Shown piece by piece: positions 13,822 to 23,413 of a stretch of 34,328 bases of DNA. The notes beneath the pieces were generated by a model, which saw only the letters and a list, made by a program, of their open reading frames with translations, did not search any database and was not told where the DNA came from. The DNA lies in IMG/VR virus record IMGVR_UViG_3300011114_000614, positions 1 to 34,328 of that record; one strand, given 5' to 3'. This stretch comes from a virus. Every line of letters begins with the position of its first letter. Within the stretch, counting starts at the first letter, position 1. Made by a program: the position numbers and the translations under genes.

Positions 13822-14901
13822 TCACACTCCTAAAGCATCTTTGAGGCGCAGGGAGGCCTCGTTCCACACGTTTTTACGGGCTTGCCCTGTTTCTTTACTC
13901 TCAATTTCACCCGCTCCACGCTCACCTGTCAAGCCTGTTGTCATTCCCGTGGTAGCCCCTTGTGAGGTAGAAACAGCCCCACCAGCGGTAGATGCAGTTG
14001 GTACTTTCGGGCCAAGACCAAACAATTCTGACAATGCGCTTGAAACAATGGGCCTTGCAATAGTTTCTTCTGTTTTGGAAATTACAGGCTCAGGAGTCTG
14101 CGTGACTGTCTTTGGCTCTTGGTAAGGCGTAGACGGTGCAAGTGATGGGTCAAAAGACGGAGGAGTCAAATAATCAGAAGCAGATGTATATGCAGGTTGC
14201 AATCCCCCTGTGTCTGTTCCCCTGACTTTTTCACTTGGAGGAGCATATTGTGAGCTTGCTAATGAGGCAGGAAGGATTGCGTTGGAATCAACCACCAATC
14301 CCTGTCCACCGCCCGTAGGAACTTTGTCTGTCAATCCAAGGCCGCTGACAGAGCTTTGGTCACCCAAAAGCTGAGTTCCTTGACCTGGTACAACCTTAAT
14401 GCCTTGACCCGTTTCAGGTGGTGCTAACGCCGCTTTTGTCTCTTCTATCACGCCTGTAGTTGCACCAGCAAGCGCACCAGAAGTCAGGCCAGCTTGCAAG
14501 GCTTTGTCTAAAGACTGACCAGAAGCAAGAGCAGCGGTTACTGTTGATGAAGATGCGCCAGCGGCAGAAGCGGCAATCTTGGCAGTTTCAACAGACGAGG
14601 TTGCTCCTACACTTGACCCTACTGATTCTGCCGTTGAACCACCAACATATCCCGCCGCAGCCGCAGTTGCAATTTTGTTTACGTCCCCGCCGTTTGCCGC
14701 AGTTACAGCGGCAGCAGAAACAGAAGCAGAAGCAGCAGTACTTAATCCTGCCCCTGCTGGCCCTAAAGCATAGGTCAGCGCAATTGTTTCAATAACAGGC
14801 AAAGGATTTTTAACAACAGTCTCAACAGCTTTGCCTACGGCTTTTGCCGTTTGACCAAGAGGGTCTGACCAGAAAGGACTTGGTGATGAAGAGCCACCCA
14901 T
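13822..14901 (-). CDS. Ala/Gly/Ser-rich virion protein, probable membrane-penetrating ejection factor
   Basis: A 359-residue protein starting MGGSSSPSPFWSDPLGQTAK. Residues about 35-180 are extremely rich in Ala, Gly, Ser, Thr and Val with weak amphipathic character; the rest is Pro/Ser/Thr-rich and probably disordered, ending in a short charged helix (EASLRLKDALGV). The composition is like that of phage head proteins thought to insert in the host membrane during DNA entry, though nothing here proves it. Its ATG overlaps the previous stop (TAATG). Confidence 0.5.
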   Translation of the reverse strand: MGGSSSPSPFWSDPLGQTAKAVGKAVETVVKNPLPVIETIALTYALGPAGAGLSTAASASVSAAAVTAANGGDVNKIATAAAAGYVGGSTAESVGSSVGATSSVETAKIAASAAGASSSTVTAALASGQSLDKALQAGLTSGALAGATTGVIEETKAALAPPETGQGIKVVPGQGTQLLGDQSSVSGLGLTDKVPTGGGQGLVVDSNAILPASLASSQYAPPSEKVRGTDTGGLQPAYTSASDYLTPPSFDPSLAPSTPYQEPKTVTQTPEPVISKTEETIARPIVSSALSELFGLGPKVPTASTAGGAVSTSQGATTGMTTGLTGERGAGEIESKETGQARKNVWNEASLRLKDALGV

Positions 14902-15332
14902 TATTTCACCTCTATCGTTAATTTGTATTGAGCTTGACCTTGTGTGCCTGGCACTTGCTGAACCTTCACAGGTATCTTTGCCGCACTCAACACACGGGCA
15001 ATCTGAGAGTTATCAGTTACTGCAATGCCTGTTTTGAACCCTGCAACCTTCATGGCTTGATACAAGTCCTGAACCGCCGTAACAAGTTTGTCTGGCGTAT
15101 CCATAGTAGATATGTGCAACTCAGCAACGCCAGGTTGCGTGATGTTGTATATCAACAGCGTGTTGCCAGAACGCATGATTCTTGTCTTGCCTGAATCTAT
15201 GCCTTGCTTGAGGTTTTGATAGACGGCATTAAAGTCACTACCAATTTTTTCAACATCGTTCTTAATGATGTCAAGCATGGGTATGTCTTCAGCAACTTTC
15301 TGATTCTTCATTGCTTGCATCACATCTGCCAT
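14901..15332 (-). CDS. Small alpha/beta virion-cluster protein
   Basis: A 143-residue protein with an N-terminal helical part and a compact alpha/beta C-terminal half (TRIMRSGNTLLIYNITQPG, LHISTMDTPDKLVTAVQDLY, AGFKTGIAVTDNSQIARVL). The order of strand, strand, helix, strand, helix vaguely recalls an acetyltransferase-like fold found in some podovirus internal proteins, but the acetyl-CoA-binding motif is not evident. It sits between the tail-fibre side genes and the ejection block. Confidence 0.55.
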   Translation of the reverse strand: MADVMQAMKNQKVAEDIPMLDIIKNDVEKIGSDFNAVYQNLKQGIDSGKTRIMRSGNTLLIYNITQPGVAELHISTMDTPDKLVTAVQDLYQAMKVAGFKTGIAVTDNSQIARVLSAAKIPVKVQQVPGTQGQAQYKLTIEVK

Positions 15333-15333
15333 A

Positions 15334-15666
15334 TCAAACTCCCAAAGCCGAAGCTATTTGTTGATGAATTGTCTGGTGGACACCAATCCAATCGTAAAAG
15401 TCATTCTCCACATTCCAATCACTGTCAAGCAACTGAAACGGATTATCCAACCCTAAGATGCTTGCAAACCTCTGATGCTCTTGGTTATGCACAAACAACC
15501 AATCATCAAGGTTTGCTGTATCAGCATCTGTCAGCGGGTACTTCTGCACTGCAATACCCTGGTCACCCAAGATTTCATAGAACAACTGGTGCTGCACACC
15601 GTTCTCAAACAGGAACTCTCCGAGGCCATCCTTGTCCCCAAAGCGAACGTAGCTCAAAGCCTCCAT
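15334..15666 (-). CDS. Conserved phage protein with repeated His/Phe helical motif
   Basis: A 110-residue acidic protein. Two related pieces can be seen: EFLFENGVQHQLFYEILG near residue 17 and DWLFVHNQEHQRFASILGLD near residue 55, and a weaker third, DWIGVHQTIHQQIASALGV, at the end. The pattern (D/E)(F/W)(L/I)..(H)...H..(F/I)...LG is thus repeated three times. Similar proteins occur in other podovirus-like genomes; function is unknown. The internal repeat suggests a helical bundle. Confidence 0.62.
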   Translation of the reverse strand: MEALSYVRFGDKDGLGEFLFENGVQHQLFYEILGDQGIAVQKYPLTDADTANLDDWLFVHNQEHQRFASILGLDNPFQLLDSDWNVENDFYDWIGVHQTIHQQIASALGV

Positions 15667-15690
15667 ATTGATAGAGTTACCCTGCCTTTC

Positions 15691-15912
15691 TCATTTGTCT
15701 GCCTTGTTGTCTAGCTTGTCGAAGATTTGTTTGAGGATAGCTTTGACTTCAAAGATGTCAGAGCGGTAGTCATCTTTTGCCACATACTCTTTAGGAAGTT
15801 CATTTATCTTGTCCTCTATACGTTGAATCTGCTTTGTGATGTTGTTGAACACAAAGACAGCAAGAAAGCCAGCAATGCTGACTACTGCGTTGAATATCTG
15901 CTGGTTATCCAT
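15691..15912 (-). CDS. Small membrane-anchored coiled-coil protein
   Basis: A 73-residue protein whose ATG at 15912 overlaps the preceding stop (TAATG), which is better than the GTG six bases upstream. It has one N-terminal membrane helix (IFNAVVSIAGFLAVFVFNNI, about 6-25) and a charged coiled coil (KQIQRIEDKINELPKEYVAK, then DDYRSDIFEVKAILKQIFDK). Proteins of this size and design are common in phages between fibre and lysis genes; the role is not proven. Confidence 0.68.
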   Translation of the reverse strand: MDNQQIFNAVVSIAGFLAVFVFNNITKQIQRIEDKINELPKEYVAKDDYRSDIFEVKAILKQIFDKLDNKADK

Positions 15913-16199
15913 TACCACGGTACACCAGTTGCAGTGACGGGATTCTTTAGCAATTCAATCTGCACTTGCAGACCAGCTTCAATAGCCTCAACATCCAGCT
16001 TGTCTTTAACCCAAACAATGACTTGAGCTTCAGTCAATGAGGCATAAGCCGTAAAAGATGTACCACGCTCAAAGCCTACTGTGCCATAAGTGCCAGCAGA
16101 ATATTCACCATCAACAGCGTCTACTCTGTAATGTGCAGTGGTTACCAAGCCATCAGAGGTTTGGCGGTCGAGTTGTGCAATAGTCCAAGTGGTTGTCAT
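15912..16199 (-). CDS. DUF7936-like small beta-rich protein
   Basis: A 95-residue protein. The pattern WTIAQLDRQTSDGLV, then AHYRVDAVDGEYSAGTYG, then YASLTEAQVIVWVKDKLDVE and NPVTATGVPW matches a small phage family I recall as DUF7936. Function is unknown. It is directly downstream of, and overlaps by 4 bases, the tail-fibre gene, so a fibre-associated or assembly role is plausible. Confidence 0.7.
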   Translation of the reverse strand: MTTTWTIAQLDRQTSDGLVTTAHYRVDAVDGEYSAGTYGTVGFERGTSFTAYASLTEAQVIVWVKDKLDVEAIEAGLQVQIELLKNPVTATGVPW

Positions 16200-17890
16200 T
16201 TGTTCTCCAGTGCTGTGATTCGTGCTGTCAGGGCTGTGATGAGGGTTTGTTGTTCTTGGATTGCTTTGACCAACGCAGGAATCAATGTTTCATGGTTAAT
16301 ATTTTTGTATGCAATCCCGTCCTCACCAACTTCTGATGTGCCAACACATTCGGGGAATACATCTTCAAATTCTTGAGCAATAAAGCCAGCCGCATTTTTC
16401 TTATCTTGTCCTTTACCAGTTTTCCAATCAAAACGTCTTGGTTTTAATGCCAAGATTGCATCAAGACCAGCATCAATGTCACGAATATTTTCTTTAAGGC
16501 GCTGGTCAGAAATTGCAGTAATTACAATAGTGGTGGCGTTTATAACACCAGCAGTTGTTACAAAAAATCTATAAGCACCAGCGTTAGTTGAATATAAGTT
16601 CCATGTGCTATATGCGCCTGAACCATCTGCGACTACGTTTTTAACTACTGGATTTGACGGGTCTGCAAAAGAAAATTTCATACCTGCGCCAGCAGTTGCA
16701 CTTGTATTTGTAGTCCCCACCAGCACGTTACCGCTGGCATCAATACGCATACGCTCTGTACTACCGCCCGTACCACTTGTACCAAACAAAATGCCATTTG
16801 TGCCGCCAACACGAAGTTCTGCCGAAAGAACCTCAAAGGCTTTATAACTTGCCCCAGTTGAATCCATTGACTTTAATGCCGCCCCATCACTTGCGTTCAC
16901 ATGACCTGCAACAATTAAATTGTCATTTGCAGAAGCAAACACTTGTAATTTACCTTGAGGCGAACTAGTACCTATACCCACATTCTGACTTGAGTCTATG
17001 TAGACAGCATTTGTGCCGTTTGTAGACAATCCAAGCGCATTTGCCGCAGGAAGATACAGACCGTTACCAGTGACAGATGTGCCTGTAGGAATAAGTTTGG
17101 CTGCGGTTACATTGCCTGTAGCAGTTATATTTCCAAGCGATGTTTGATTTGCAGTAATTACAAGCGTAGATACATTGGCAGTGCCACTCACATTTGCTGT
17201 AGTAATAGTAGCCACATTCATACTGACGTTGCCAGTAACAGTGGCATTACCGCCAATAGTGACGTTACTGATTACAGCAAGAGTAGACACGTTTGCTGCA
17301 CCACTTACGTTTGCACTTGTAAACGTACCGTTAGCTGCACTGACATTACCTGTGATGGTGACATTACCTGCAACAGTTGCATTTTGCGTAACAGCAATGA
17401 CTTGAACATTGGCAGTGCCAGTTACGTTTGCGCTGGTAAATGTGCCTTTTGCTGCTGTAATATTTCCAGTAACAGTTGTGTTTCCACCTACTGTTGCATC
17501 TCCTATAACAACAAGCGTACCCACATTTGCTGTAGTTACGTTGGCAGTTGTAGCAGTGACGTTGGTTGTAGTGACGTTAGAGATGGTCACATTACCGCTA
17601 CTAATAGTGACGTTAGACAGGCTCAACCCGTTGATAGACGTAACCGTGCTACCCAGAGTCAGTGTGGTTGTACCAACAATCACATTGCTGTTTGCCAAGT
17701 ACCCGTTAGGAAACGCAGAAGAAACGCTTGTAATGGCTACGTTACCAAGGGTCAGGTTGTTGATGGTGGTGATGGTGTCACCAAGAACAACAGCCGTGTT
17801 ACCGATAGTAATGGCGGTAGAAAAATTACTGTCAAGCTGAGACAGCGGCAAAGAGCCTGTGGCTGTTGAAAAGGTATACGGGACTGCCAT
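16196..17890 (-). CDS. Tail fibre with C-terminal S74 intramolecular chaperone
   Basis: A 564-residue protein. The N-terminal part (MAVPYTFSTATGSLPLSQLD) is followed by Asn/Thr/Val-rich tandem modules of about 38-40 residues (around 130-246: GGNTTVTGNI / AGNVTITGNV / GGNATVTGNV), which should form a trimeric beta-fibre. A shaft element VGIGTSSPQGKLQV follows (304-317). The C-terminus is an S74 peptidase/chaperone: SDQRLKEN (Ser461, Lys466 dyad) and AAGFIAQEF (500-508), then a coiled coil. S74 domains help trimers fold and then cut themselves off. The protein probably binds the host receptor. Confidence 0.9.
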   Translation of the reverse strand: MAVPYTFSTATGSLPLSQLDSNFSTAITIGNTAVVLGDTITTINNLTLGNVAITSVSSAFPNGYLANSNVIVGTTTLTLGSTVTSINGLSLSNVTISSGNVTISNVTTTNVTATTANVTTANVGTLVVIGDATVGGNTTVTGNITAAKGTFTSANVTGTANVQVIAVTQNATVAGNVTITGNVSAANGTFTSANVSGAANVSTLAVISNVTIGGNATVTGNVSMNVATITTANVSGTANVSTLVITANQTSLGNITATGNVTAAKLIPTGTSVTGNGLYLPAANALGLSTNGTNAVYIDSSQNVGIGTSSPQGKLQVFASANDNLIVAGHVNASDGAALKSMDSTGASYKAFEVLSAELRVGGTNGILFGTSGTGGSTERMRIDASGNVLVGTTNTSATAGAGMKFSFADPSNPVVKNVVADGSGAYSTWNLYSTNAGAYRFFVTTAGVINATTIVITAISDQRLKENIRDIDAGLDAILALKPRRFDWKTGKGQDKKNAAGFIAQEFEDVFPECVGTSEVGEDGIAYKNINHETLIPALVKAIQEQQTLITALTARITALENK

Positions 17891-19882
17891 TTAGAACCTC
17901 ACTCTTAATTCGTGTTCAAACTCAATTGTGTTCACAATAAATGCAGCATTGTTGGAAGTGATGGTCAATCCCAAATACTTGCCGTACTGCTGTGCATCTG
18001 ACTTGTACAAGTTATATCCCTTGGAAGTAACCCACGGGATAACCGTACCAAAATTATTTTTCCAAGGTACAACATCCCCGTAGACATTCGTCCAATCAAT
18101 ACCCGTGTTGGTCAACGAGTAAACAGGGCTGCTTCCATACTCGCTGTCTACCGTCACGTTGAAAGTTGCAGGGGTGGTAAGCGTTGCTTCTACGCCAAAT
18201 TTTAAGGCTTGCTTGGTACGGATAGGGTCTTTCATGGGAGAAAGAGCCGTCTGTATCTCGCTGGATATGTTGGCTGTGGCAGAGGCATACAGCTTGTACA
18301 AAGCCGCTCCTGTCACCCCGTACATGCTTATTAACCCGCCAACAGGGACAGATGTGATGTAGGTTTGTATGCCCTGGCTGGTGATAAACCACTTCTTTTC
18401 AAAAAAGATAGCCTGAACATAGCGTGAGCCGTCTGTGATTGGGAAGCTGCTGTTGAGGTAGAAGTTAAATGCCGCACACAAAATGTTGTTGAGCAACACC
18501 TGACCGCCAGTAATAGGCAGGGTAAAGTCAATGTAAGGAAAGATGCCGTCCATCGGGTCAGACAGTTTGCTGGTGGTTGAGCCAACAAGGGCATACACCC
18601 CGTAGTTGTTCATAAACAACACAGAACGGAAGTAGGGGAACACAGCGTATTTCAGCTTGCTACCAACAGAGGCAGACACGTTGGTGTTGGTGAACAGGGT
18701 TGAGCCTGTAGTAGTTACCCTAACATCTGAAAATACGTTGATACTGTCATCGCCAAAGATGTACAGGAAGTTGTTGGCAGACATCAAATACTGAATGTTG
18801 CCGTGCAAAGTTGAATCAGACAAGGTAATCGTACCCGCAGACACGGACACAAAGTCATACGGGCTGACAGAAGATGAGTAGGTAACCGTGCGCCCTGTAG
18901 CCACCCAGACACGTCCAGAGAAGGTTGCAACGCTGACAATAGAGTCAAGGTTGGGTACACCTATAGCTGTTGCCGTAGTGTTGCCTGTGGGCGTAGGGGG
19001 AGCGGCAATACTGACGGCAGGAACAGATGTGTAATTGTCGCCCACATTGGTCATGATGACCGCTGTGATGGCGTTACCAGACACAATTGCAGTACCCGCA
19101 GCATTTGCACCGCCACCGCCAGTGATGGTGACCGCTGGAGGTGTGTTGTAACCAGACCCGCCGTTGGTAACAGAAATGACAAGTGCACCCTTGGTAAAGG
19201 TCAGGACTTGGGCAATGGCAGTTGCACCGCTACCACCGCCGCCTGTGATGGTTACAGTAGGTGCAGCGGTATACCCGCTACCACCGTTGGTAATGGAAAT
19301 GTAGGAAACCACGTTGGCAGCAATAGTTGCCGTGGCTGTAGCCTGAACACCGTTTGTCTGGTTAGGAGCAGAGATGGTTACTGCTGGCGCAGAGGTATAG
19401 CCAGAACCTTTATTGGTAATGCCTACAGAACCTACGCCACCTACTGCAAGCAAATCAGTGCCGTTCCAAGTAAACAAGCCTTTGTCGGGGTCACCTATAA
19501 AGACAAACTCATTTTTCCATTGGGCGGTAGAGACGCTGGAGTTGGAAAACGTGCCTGTGACAGCTACATTGCCTTTTGTGGCAGAGTCAATTTTGAAATA
19601 TTCAGCCCTGCCGTTGAACTCAAACCCCAAAATATAGTCAGACAAGCCCAGATTGCAACTGGTCAGCGTTGTAACTACATTGCCAAACGACACGGCGGCA
19701 TTGCCAGAATCCTTGACTGTAGACTGAGCCTGAACAATCTTGATGTTGCCAAAGCCAATAGGCATGGCGTTCTCAATCCATGAGAACTCTTCCTCATCAA
19801 TAGCTGTCCTGTTGGCCTTGGTGTTTAGACCCTTGAAGTTCTTAATGACAGCATAAGACTTTTTTTGTTCTGCTGCTGCCAT
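17891..19882 (-). CDS. Tail nozzle (tubular protein B-like) with beta-repeat insertion
   Basis: A 663-residue protein. The start ([20 protein letters not shown]) and the C-terminal half (propeller-like strands, [20 protein letters not shown], later DFTLPITGG and KWFITSQGI) match podovirus tail-nozzle proteins. Inserted at about 150-305 are four copies of a roughly 40-residue unit: [36 protein letters not shown] and the diverged [12 protein letters not shown], at residues 159, 201, 242 and 281. Such repeats are common in aquatic phage structural proteins and may be surface decorations. Its ATG is followed by the fibre gene at a one-base junction. Confidence 0.72.
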   Translation of the reverse strand: MAAAEQKKSYAVIKNFKGLNTKANRTAIDEEEFSWIENAMPIGFGNIKIVQAQSTVKDSGNAAVSFGNVVTTLTSCNLGLSDYILGFEFNGRAEYFKIDSATKGNVAVTGTFSNSSVSTAQWKNEFVFIGDPDKGLFTWNGTDLLAVGGVGSVGITNKGSGYTSAPAVTISAPNQTNGVQATATATIAANVVSYISITNGGSGYTAAPTVTITGGGGSGATAIAQVLTFTKGALVISVTNGGSGYNTPPAVTITGGGGANAAGTAIVSGNAITAVIMTNVGDNYTSVPAVSIAAPPTPTGNTTATAIGVPNLDSIVSVATFSGRVWVATGRTVTYSSSVSPYDFVSVSAGTITLSDSTLHGNIQYLMSANNFLYIFGDDSINVFSDVRVTTTGSTLFTNTNVSASVGSKLKYAVFPYFRSVLFMNNYGVYALVGSTTSKLSDPMDGIFPYIDFTLPITGGQVLLNNILCAAFNFYLNSSFPITDGSRYVQAIFFEKKWFITSQGIQTYITSVPVGGLISMYGVTGAALYKLYASATANISSEIQTALSPMKDPIRTKQALKFGVEATLTTPATFNVTVDSEYGSSPVYSLTNTGIDWTNVYGDVVPWKNNFGTVIPWVTSKGYNLYKSDAQQYGKYLGLTITSNNAAFIVNTIEFEHELRVRF
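18968..19435 (-). repeat. Four tandem GSGY beta-repeat modules within the nozzle gene
   Basis: This stretch encodes residues 150-305 of the nozzle protein. Each unit holds G(S)GY..(A/P)P(A/T)VTI followed by a Gly/Ala-rich strand. Spacings between unit starts are 42, 41 and 39 residues. The copies differ at many codons, so this is an old duplication rather than a recent tandem array. Confidence 0.8.
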
Positions 19883-19884
19883 GA

Positions 19885-20724
19885 TTAGAACGTGGTGTAG
19901 GGGTCAGGGATGCGCCTCGTATAGACAGAGTTCAACACTGCCTGTACGTGCTTGGTGTATTCTTGTTTGTAAAGTTCAGCCTCACCATAGCTCTGCTCTT
20001 TGTACTTGGCTTTGTAAGCCGCATAGAAAGCCACTGGAGTGGTGTAAGGGTCTTGAATAGGGTCAACAGCGTTAGATGTCGCCAAAGACAAAGGTGTCGG
20101 CAGGATGGTGCTGTCAATCTCGACAACATAAGCCTGGTCAGGAACTGGGCCTATGTAAATCTGTTGCTGTCCGTAGACAGAGAAGCAAATGGGTCTGCCT
20201 ACGTAGTTTTGCCAGTAACGCAGTTGAGCGTTGAAGTTTGACCAAGGCAGATAGCGCAAAGGTATGCGGCTGTTGCCCCAGTAAATGTTGACGTTCAAGA
20301 TGTCCAAGGTTGTGCCGTTGGACAAGGTGGCAAAGGGAATAATTTCCGCAGGGCCAGAGTAAGTTAGCTTGGCAGTACCGTCGGTAAAAGCAGTAGACGG
20401 CGGAAAGGTTGCGCCAGAAGCAGGGTAGGGAGGCGCAGTTGTGCCTGTCGTACCGCTTTGGGTAACCTGATAAATAAAGATGTTAGAAAACAGGAATTGA
20501 CCAGCGGTAACAGCGGTGCTGGCTGCCCACGCTGTTGCGGCAACGCCTGTATTAGAAATTGGGGTGGCAGTTACTTGCAAGGTACGCAAGCACCCTGTAT
20601 CTCTCGCTACTCGCTCACGGGCATCGTTAATGTAGTCCGTTAGCTCCGCAGTAGACCAGAAGACAGAGTTTGCATCATGCAAAAGTCGCTGTACTTCCGT
20701 GATGTAGGAAGAGAGAGTTGCCAT
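19885..20724 (-). CDS. Head-to-tail adaptor (tubular protein A-like)
   Basis: A 279-residue protein. The N-terminus has the adaptor pattern [20 protein letters not shown], then [20 protein letters not shown], followed by a beta-rich middle with Thr/Pro-rich loops and, near the end, [20 protein letters not shown], the typical closing helix of gp6/gp11-type connectors. It would dock on the portal and seat the nozzle. It lies just before the nozzle gene, as expected. An inserted loop at about 60-120 may be lineage specific. Confidence 0.75.
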   Translation of the reverse strand: MATLSSYITEVQRLLHDANSVFWSTAELTDYINDARERVARDTGCLRTLQVTATPISNTGVAATAWAASTAVTAGQFLFSNIFIYQVTQSGTTGTTAPPYPASGATFPPSTAFTDGTAKLTYSGPAEIIPFATLSNGTTLDILNVNIYWGNSRIPLRYLPWSNFNAQLRYWQNYVGRPICFSVYGQQQIYIGPVPDQAYVVEIDSTILPTPLSLATSNAVDPIQDPYTTPVAFYAAYKAKYKEQSYGEAELYKQEYTKHVQAVLNSVYTRRIPDPYTTF

Positions 20725-20736
20725 GTTACTTTCATG

Positions 20737-21078
20737 TTAAGCAACCCTCTGGTTGGACTTTCCCCCCAAGGATTTTTCAATCCTCAAGGGTACTACGCCA
20801 ATAGCCGAGGGTAACGAGCTATTCTTTTTTGGATTGGTTTCAGATATTTCTATCCGCTTGAACCGCTCCGTTGCTTCTTCAAGTTCGCTGTGGAGTCGTA
20901 TCAAGCCCAACTGGACGAGATACTTCTCCTTGTCATCATCTCCGTAACCAAGCACATGTTTGGCTGTTTGAAGCGGTATTTCTACCGTCTTGCCAACAGG
21001 GAATTCAATGCCGACAAAGTGATACTCAAAATTGAGGTCTTTGTCGGAGTTGTTGGTTACGTAGACAACTTCCGTCAT
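20737..21078 (-). CDS. Small virion-cluster protein, unknown
   Basis: A 113-residue protein beginning MTEVVYVTNNSDKDLNFEY, with a beta-rich first half (GIEFPVGKTVEIPLQTAKHV) and a helical, charged second half ending in a basic tail. The pattern 'V.P.GKT.EIP...A.H..G' occurs in small phage structural proteins near capsid and adaptor genes; function is unknown. It overlaps the next upstream gene by 4 bases. Confidence 0.62.
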   Translation of the reverse strand: MTEVVYVTNNSDKDLNFEYHFVGIEFPVGKTVEIPLQTAKHVLGYGDDDKEKYLVQLGLIRLHSELEEATERFKRIEISETNPKKNSSLPSAIGVVPLRIEKSLGGKSNQRVA

Positions 21079-21485
21079 AGTGATACAACGTCACCGTACA
21101 CCGAGATGTCAACTGTGTTGTTTGCCGCAGCACCAGTATTTACGCACAAAAACAGAGAACCAGAAAAGATTGTTGTGGCGGTGTTTGCCGTCAGGTTCAA
21201 ATCTTGATACTTGGTTGTGCCTGTAATGTTGCCCAAAACTACTGCGTTGGAAACTGCGTTTGCCAAATTGCCATCACTACTTGCAATGATGGTTACGTTG
21301 GCAAGCGCAACACTTCCGTTGGCATTGTTAACGGTAATACGGCGAACAATGTAGTTTGTACCGATAGTTGGAATTGTCGCAACGGCATTGCCTGTGTTTC
21401 CCAAACCTGCGGGAACAACAAGAGTGCCAATAACAATATTTCCAAACTGGTCTGGATACAGTGCACCTACATGATTCGAGTTCAT
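21075..21485 (-). CDS. Beta-rich virion protein (decoration-like)
   Basis: A 136-residue protein, Asn/Ala/Val/Thr-rich, with clear alternating strands (YIVRRITVNNANGSVALANV, ANTATTIFSGSLFLCVN) and GGAGAC upstream of its start. It directly follows another such gene after the capsid gene. Two adjacent small beta-rich proteins downstream of a major capsid gene are typical of head decoration proteins or receptor-side accessories. No family name can be given. Confidence 0.6.
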   Translation of the reverse strand: MNSNHVGALYPDQFGNIVIGTLVVPAGLGNTGNAVATIPTIGTNYIVRRITVNNANGSVALANVTIIASSDGNLANAVSNAVVLGNITGTTKYQDLNLTANTATTIFSGSLFLCVNTGAAANNTVDISVYGDVVSL

Positions 21486-21494
21486 ACCGTCTCC

Positions 21495-21818
21495 TTAGCT
21501 TGTGTAGGTGCTATTTGCTGAGATACCACCGTTGATGGTCAGAGCAACAACAGCACCAGCACCAGCAATGGCAGACTGTGCAAACACGTTCACGCCATCA
21601 GACAACAACATCCCGCCAGTGTTATTGGCAAGCAGAGTCGTGATAGAAGAACCGTTGTTGGCAGTGATGACTACGTTAGCGGTAGGAAACACCAGGTAAG
21701 TACCTGCGGGAATCACAGTACCTGCGTTAGCGGCAGTCAGTGAGACGTTTGAGAAGTACGCACCAGCGGTGTTGGTAGTTGCATTCGCAAGAATGATTTT
21801 ATTGAGGGCTAAAGACAT
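21495..21818 (-). CDS. Beta-rich virion protein, second decoration candidate
   Basis: A 107-residue protein with AAGGAG before ATG 21818, encoded immediately after the major capsid gene. The composition is Ala/Asn/Thr/Val/Gly-rich, with strands such as TVIPAGTYLVFPTANVVITA and a Gly-rich turn (AIAGAGAVVALTINGG). Position and fold suggest a capsid decoration or head-completion protein. It resembles the following gene in composition, so the two may be distant duplicates. Confidence 0.6.
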   Translation of the reverse strand: MSLALNKIILANATTNTAGAYFSNVSLTAANAGTVIPAGTYLVFPTANVVITANNGSSITTLLANNTGGMLLSDGVNVFAQSAIAGAGAVVALTINGGISANSTYTS

Positions 21819-21830
21819 GTCTTTTTCTCC

Positions 21831-22832
21831 TTACAGTGAGAGGTAGTTGTAACCAGTCACCTTGGTCATTGACTTAGGCTTGACGTTCACCAATTCGGCA
21901 ATCATCAAAACTGCGCCAACGTAACCAATTTGCCAGTTCGGGAGTGTGGACTCAAAGCCTGTAAACACAAACGAACCTTGCTCATGGATGTACAGAGACA
22001 TGTAGTTAGTGTTCAGGAAGTACACAGTACCTTCAGGGCAGTACGGGTCTGGATAGATAGGAACGCCAGCAACCATCAAAGCACGGAACGCTGCTTGAGG
22101 GCCATTTGCGTCACCGTCAAAACCGCCACCTGGGGTGATGACATATTGCTCTTGACCTACGAAGTCTTGAGCCAACAGTGTCCAAGTACCAAAGCCGCAA
22201 ACACCAAACGAAGGCATTTCAGCACCGTTTTTCACAGTACCAGAAATGTATTGCAGGATGTTTTGACGAGTTGGGTTCACAGAGCCAGCGGCATACTGTG
22301 TGGACTTCCACCAAGTATAGGTAGAGCGGTCAATGTTGCCGTATGTGCCTGAGTTGGCAACAGCGGCAGGAAGACCGATAAACTGCTGTGTGTTGGTAGT
22401 GTTGGTGTACAAAGCGGTAGCCATTGCATCCATCATGACGTTAGTCGCATCGTTCATGCGAGCTTCAATCAAAGGGATGATGGCAGCGTCTTGCTGAACT
22501 GCGCCTTCCATACCAAGGAACGGCACGGGAGAAATCATCAGTTTCAGGTCAAACTCAGCGTTGTAAGCACCTTGCTGGACTGACGGTTGAGCGAACGAGC
22601 CGCTGTAGTCAGACCATTGAGCGTTCACAAACTGTGCGCCTTGGACAGGAACGGTTACGGAAGACACACCGCCAGAGGCTTGCTGACTGTTGGCAATCAG
22701 AGCCGCCATGAGGGGTGTCGAGTTATAAAGCTGGACAACCAGCTTGGGGATGAAGGCTCTACGAGTAACGTAGGTCAGTTCGTTAAACTGTGCTGACCCT
22801 GTTGCTGGTAGGATGCCGCCGCCAATAGCCAT
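21831..22832 (-). CDS. Major capsid protein
   Basis: A 333-residue protein with the strongest ribosome site in the window (AAGGAGG just before ATG 22832), as expected for the most abundant virion protein. It begins MAIGGGILPATGSAQFNELT, then FIPKLVVQLYNSTPLMAALI, and contains a Gly/Ser-rich segment SSVTVPVQGAQFVNAQW and a C-terminal sheet (GVPIYPDPYCPEGTVYFLN, then MSLYIHEQGSFVF). This agrees with HK97-fold capsids of podovirus-like aquatic phages. It is preceded by scaffold and followed by small virion proteins. There is no fused protease. Confidence 0.85.
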   Translation of the reverse strand: MAIGGGILPATGSAQFNELTYVTRRAFIPKLVVQLYNSTPLMAALIANSQQASGGVSSVTVPVQGAQFVNAQWSDYSGSFAQPSVQQGAYNAEFDLKLMISPVPFLGMEGAVQQDAAIIPLIEARMNDATNVMMDAMATALYTNTTNTQQFIGLPAAVANSGTYGNIDRSTYTWWKSTQYAAGSVNPTRQNILQYISGTVKNGAEMPSFGVCGFGTWTLLAQDFVGQEQYVITPGGGFDGDANGPQAAFRALMVAGVPIYPDPYCPEGTVYFLNTNYMSLYIHEQGSFVFTGFESTLPNWQIGYVGAVLMIAELVNVKPKSMTKVTGYNYLSL

Positions 22833-22861
22833 AAGGCCTCCTTGAAAAAAACAATACCCTC

Positions 22862-23392
22862 TTACAACCCAATAGGACGCTGCGGTTTCCGCAGGTCATT
22901 GAGCGCATTCATTGCCTCGTTACGAGCAGCGGCTGCTGGATTCTTCCAATACTTGTTCAAGTCAAATTGCTTGACAGCACTTGGGTTGTATCCAGTTGAA
23001 GTAGGCACTGCTGCTTGCTTCATCCACTGATGGTACTCAGCGGCTGTCTCATGGTTTGTGATACCACGTTCCAGCATAATTTTTTCTACGTCATTAACTT
23101 CTGACTCGTTGGCAATCAAACCTTTACGCATCAAAGACTGACGGCGTTTCTGCAATTCTTCAACTGCATCACGCTCACGCAATTTGGCTTCCAAGGCTTG
23201 CACACGGTCTTCAGAACGGGTAACCGCCCGATTGGTGTAGTCCTCAATATCCAACTCAGGGATTGGCAAGTCAGGTTTAACCCGCTTGGTCATCCGCAAG
23301 AAGTCTTTGCGAGTATCAGGATTTTCCGCAAGAGTTTGAGCAAGCTGCGCCAACTCATCACGGGCTTCTAAGGACAGATTTTCTAATGACAT
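22862..23392 (-). CDS. Scaffolding protein
   Basis: A 176-residue, charged, helical protein (LSLEARDELAQLAQTLAENP, then DRVQALEAKLRERDAVEELQ) with a Lys/Asn/Pro-containing C-terminus (YWKNPAAAARNEAMNALNDL). It lies 30 bases ahead of the capsid gene. Size, high charge, coiled-coil character and position match assembly scaffolds, which fill the prohead and leave before DNA packaging. The basic C-terminal helix is the part that in other scaffolds contacts the capsid. Confidence 0.78.
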   Translation of the reverse strand: MSLENLSLEARDELAQLAQTLAENPDTRKDFLRMTKRVKPDLPIPELDIEDYTNRAVTRSEDRVQALEAKLRERDAVEELQKRRQSLMRKGLIANESEVNDVEKIMLERGITNHETAAEYHQWMKQAAVPTSTGYNPSAVKQFDLNKYWKNPAAAARNEAMNALNDLRKPQRPIGL

Positions 23393-23413
23393 ACTTTTAC
23401 CCTCTTTATACGA

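Noticed and set aside
13814-14125. Plus-strand 103-codon frame opposite the Ala-rich virion gene
   Set aside because: Pro/Val/Ser-rich shadow of Gly/Ala/Thr codons with no ribosome site.
17144-17869. Long plus-strand frames opposite the tail-fibre repeats
   Set aside because: Complement of repetitive Asn/Thr/Val codons stays open by composition; the Cys/Asn/Ser- or Val/Thr-rich translations have no ribosome sites.
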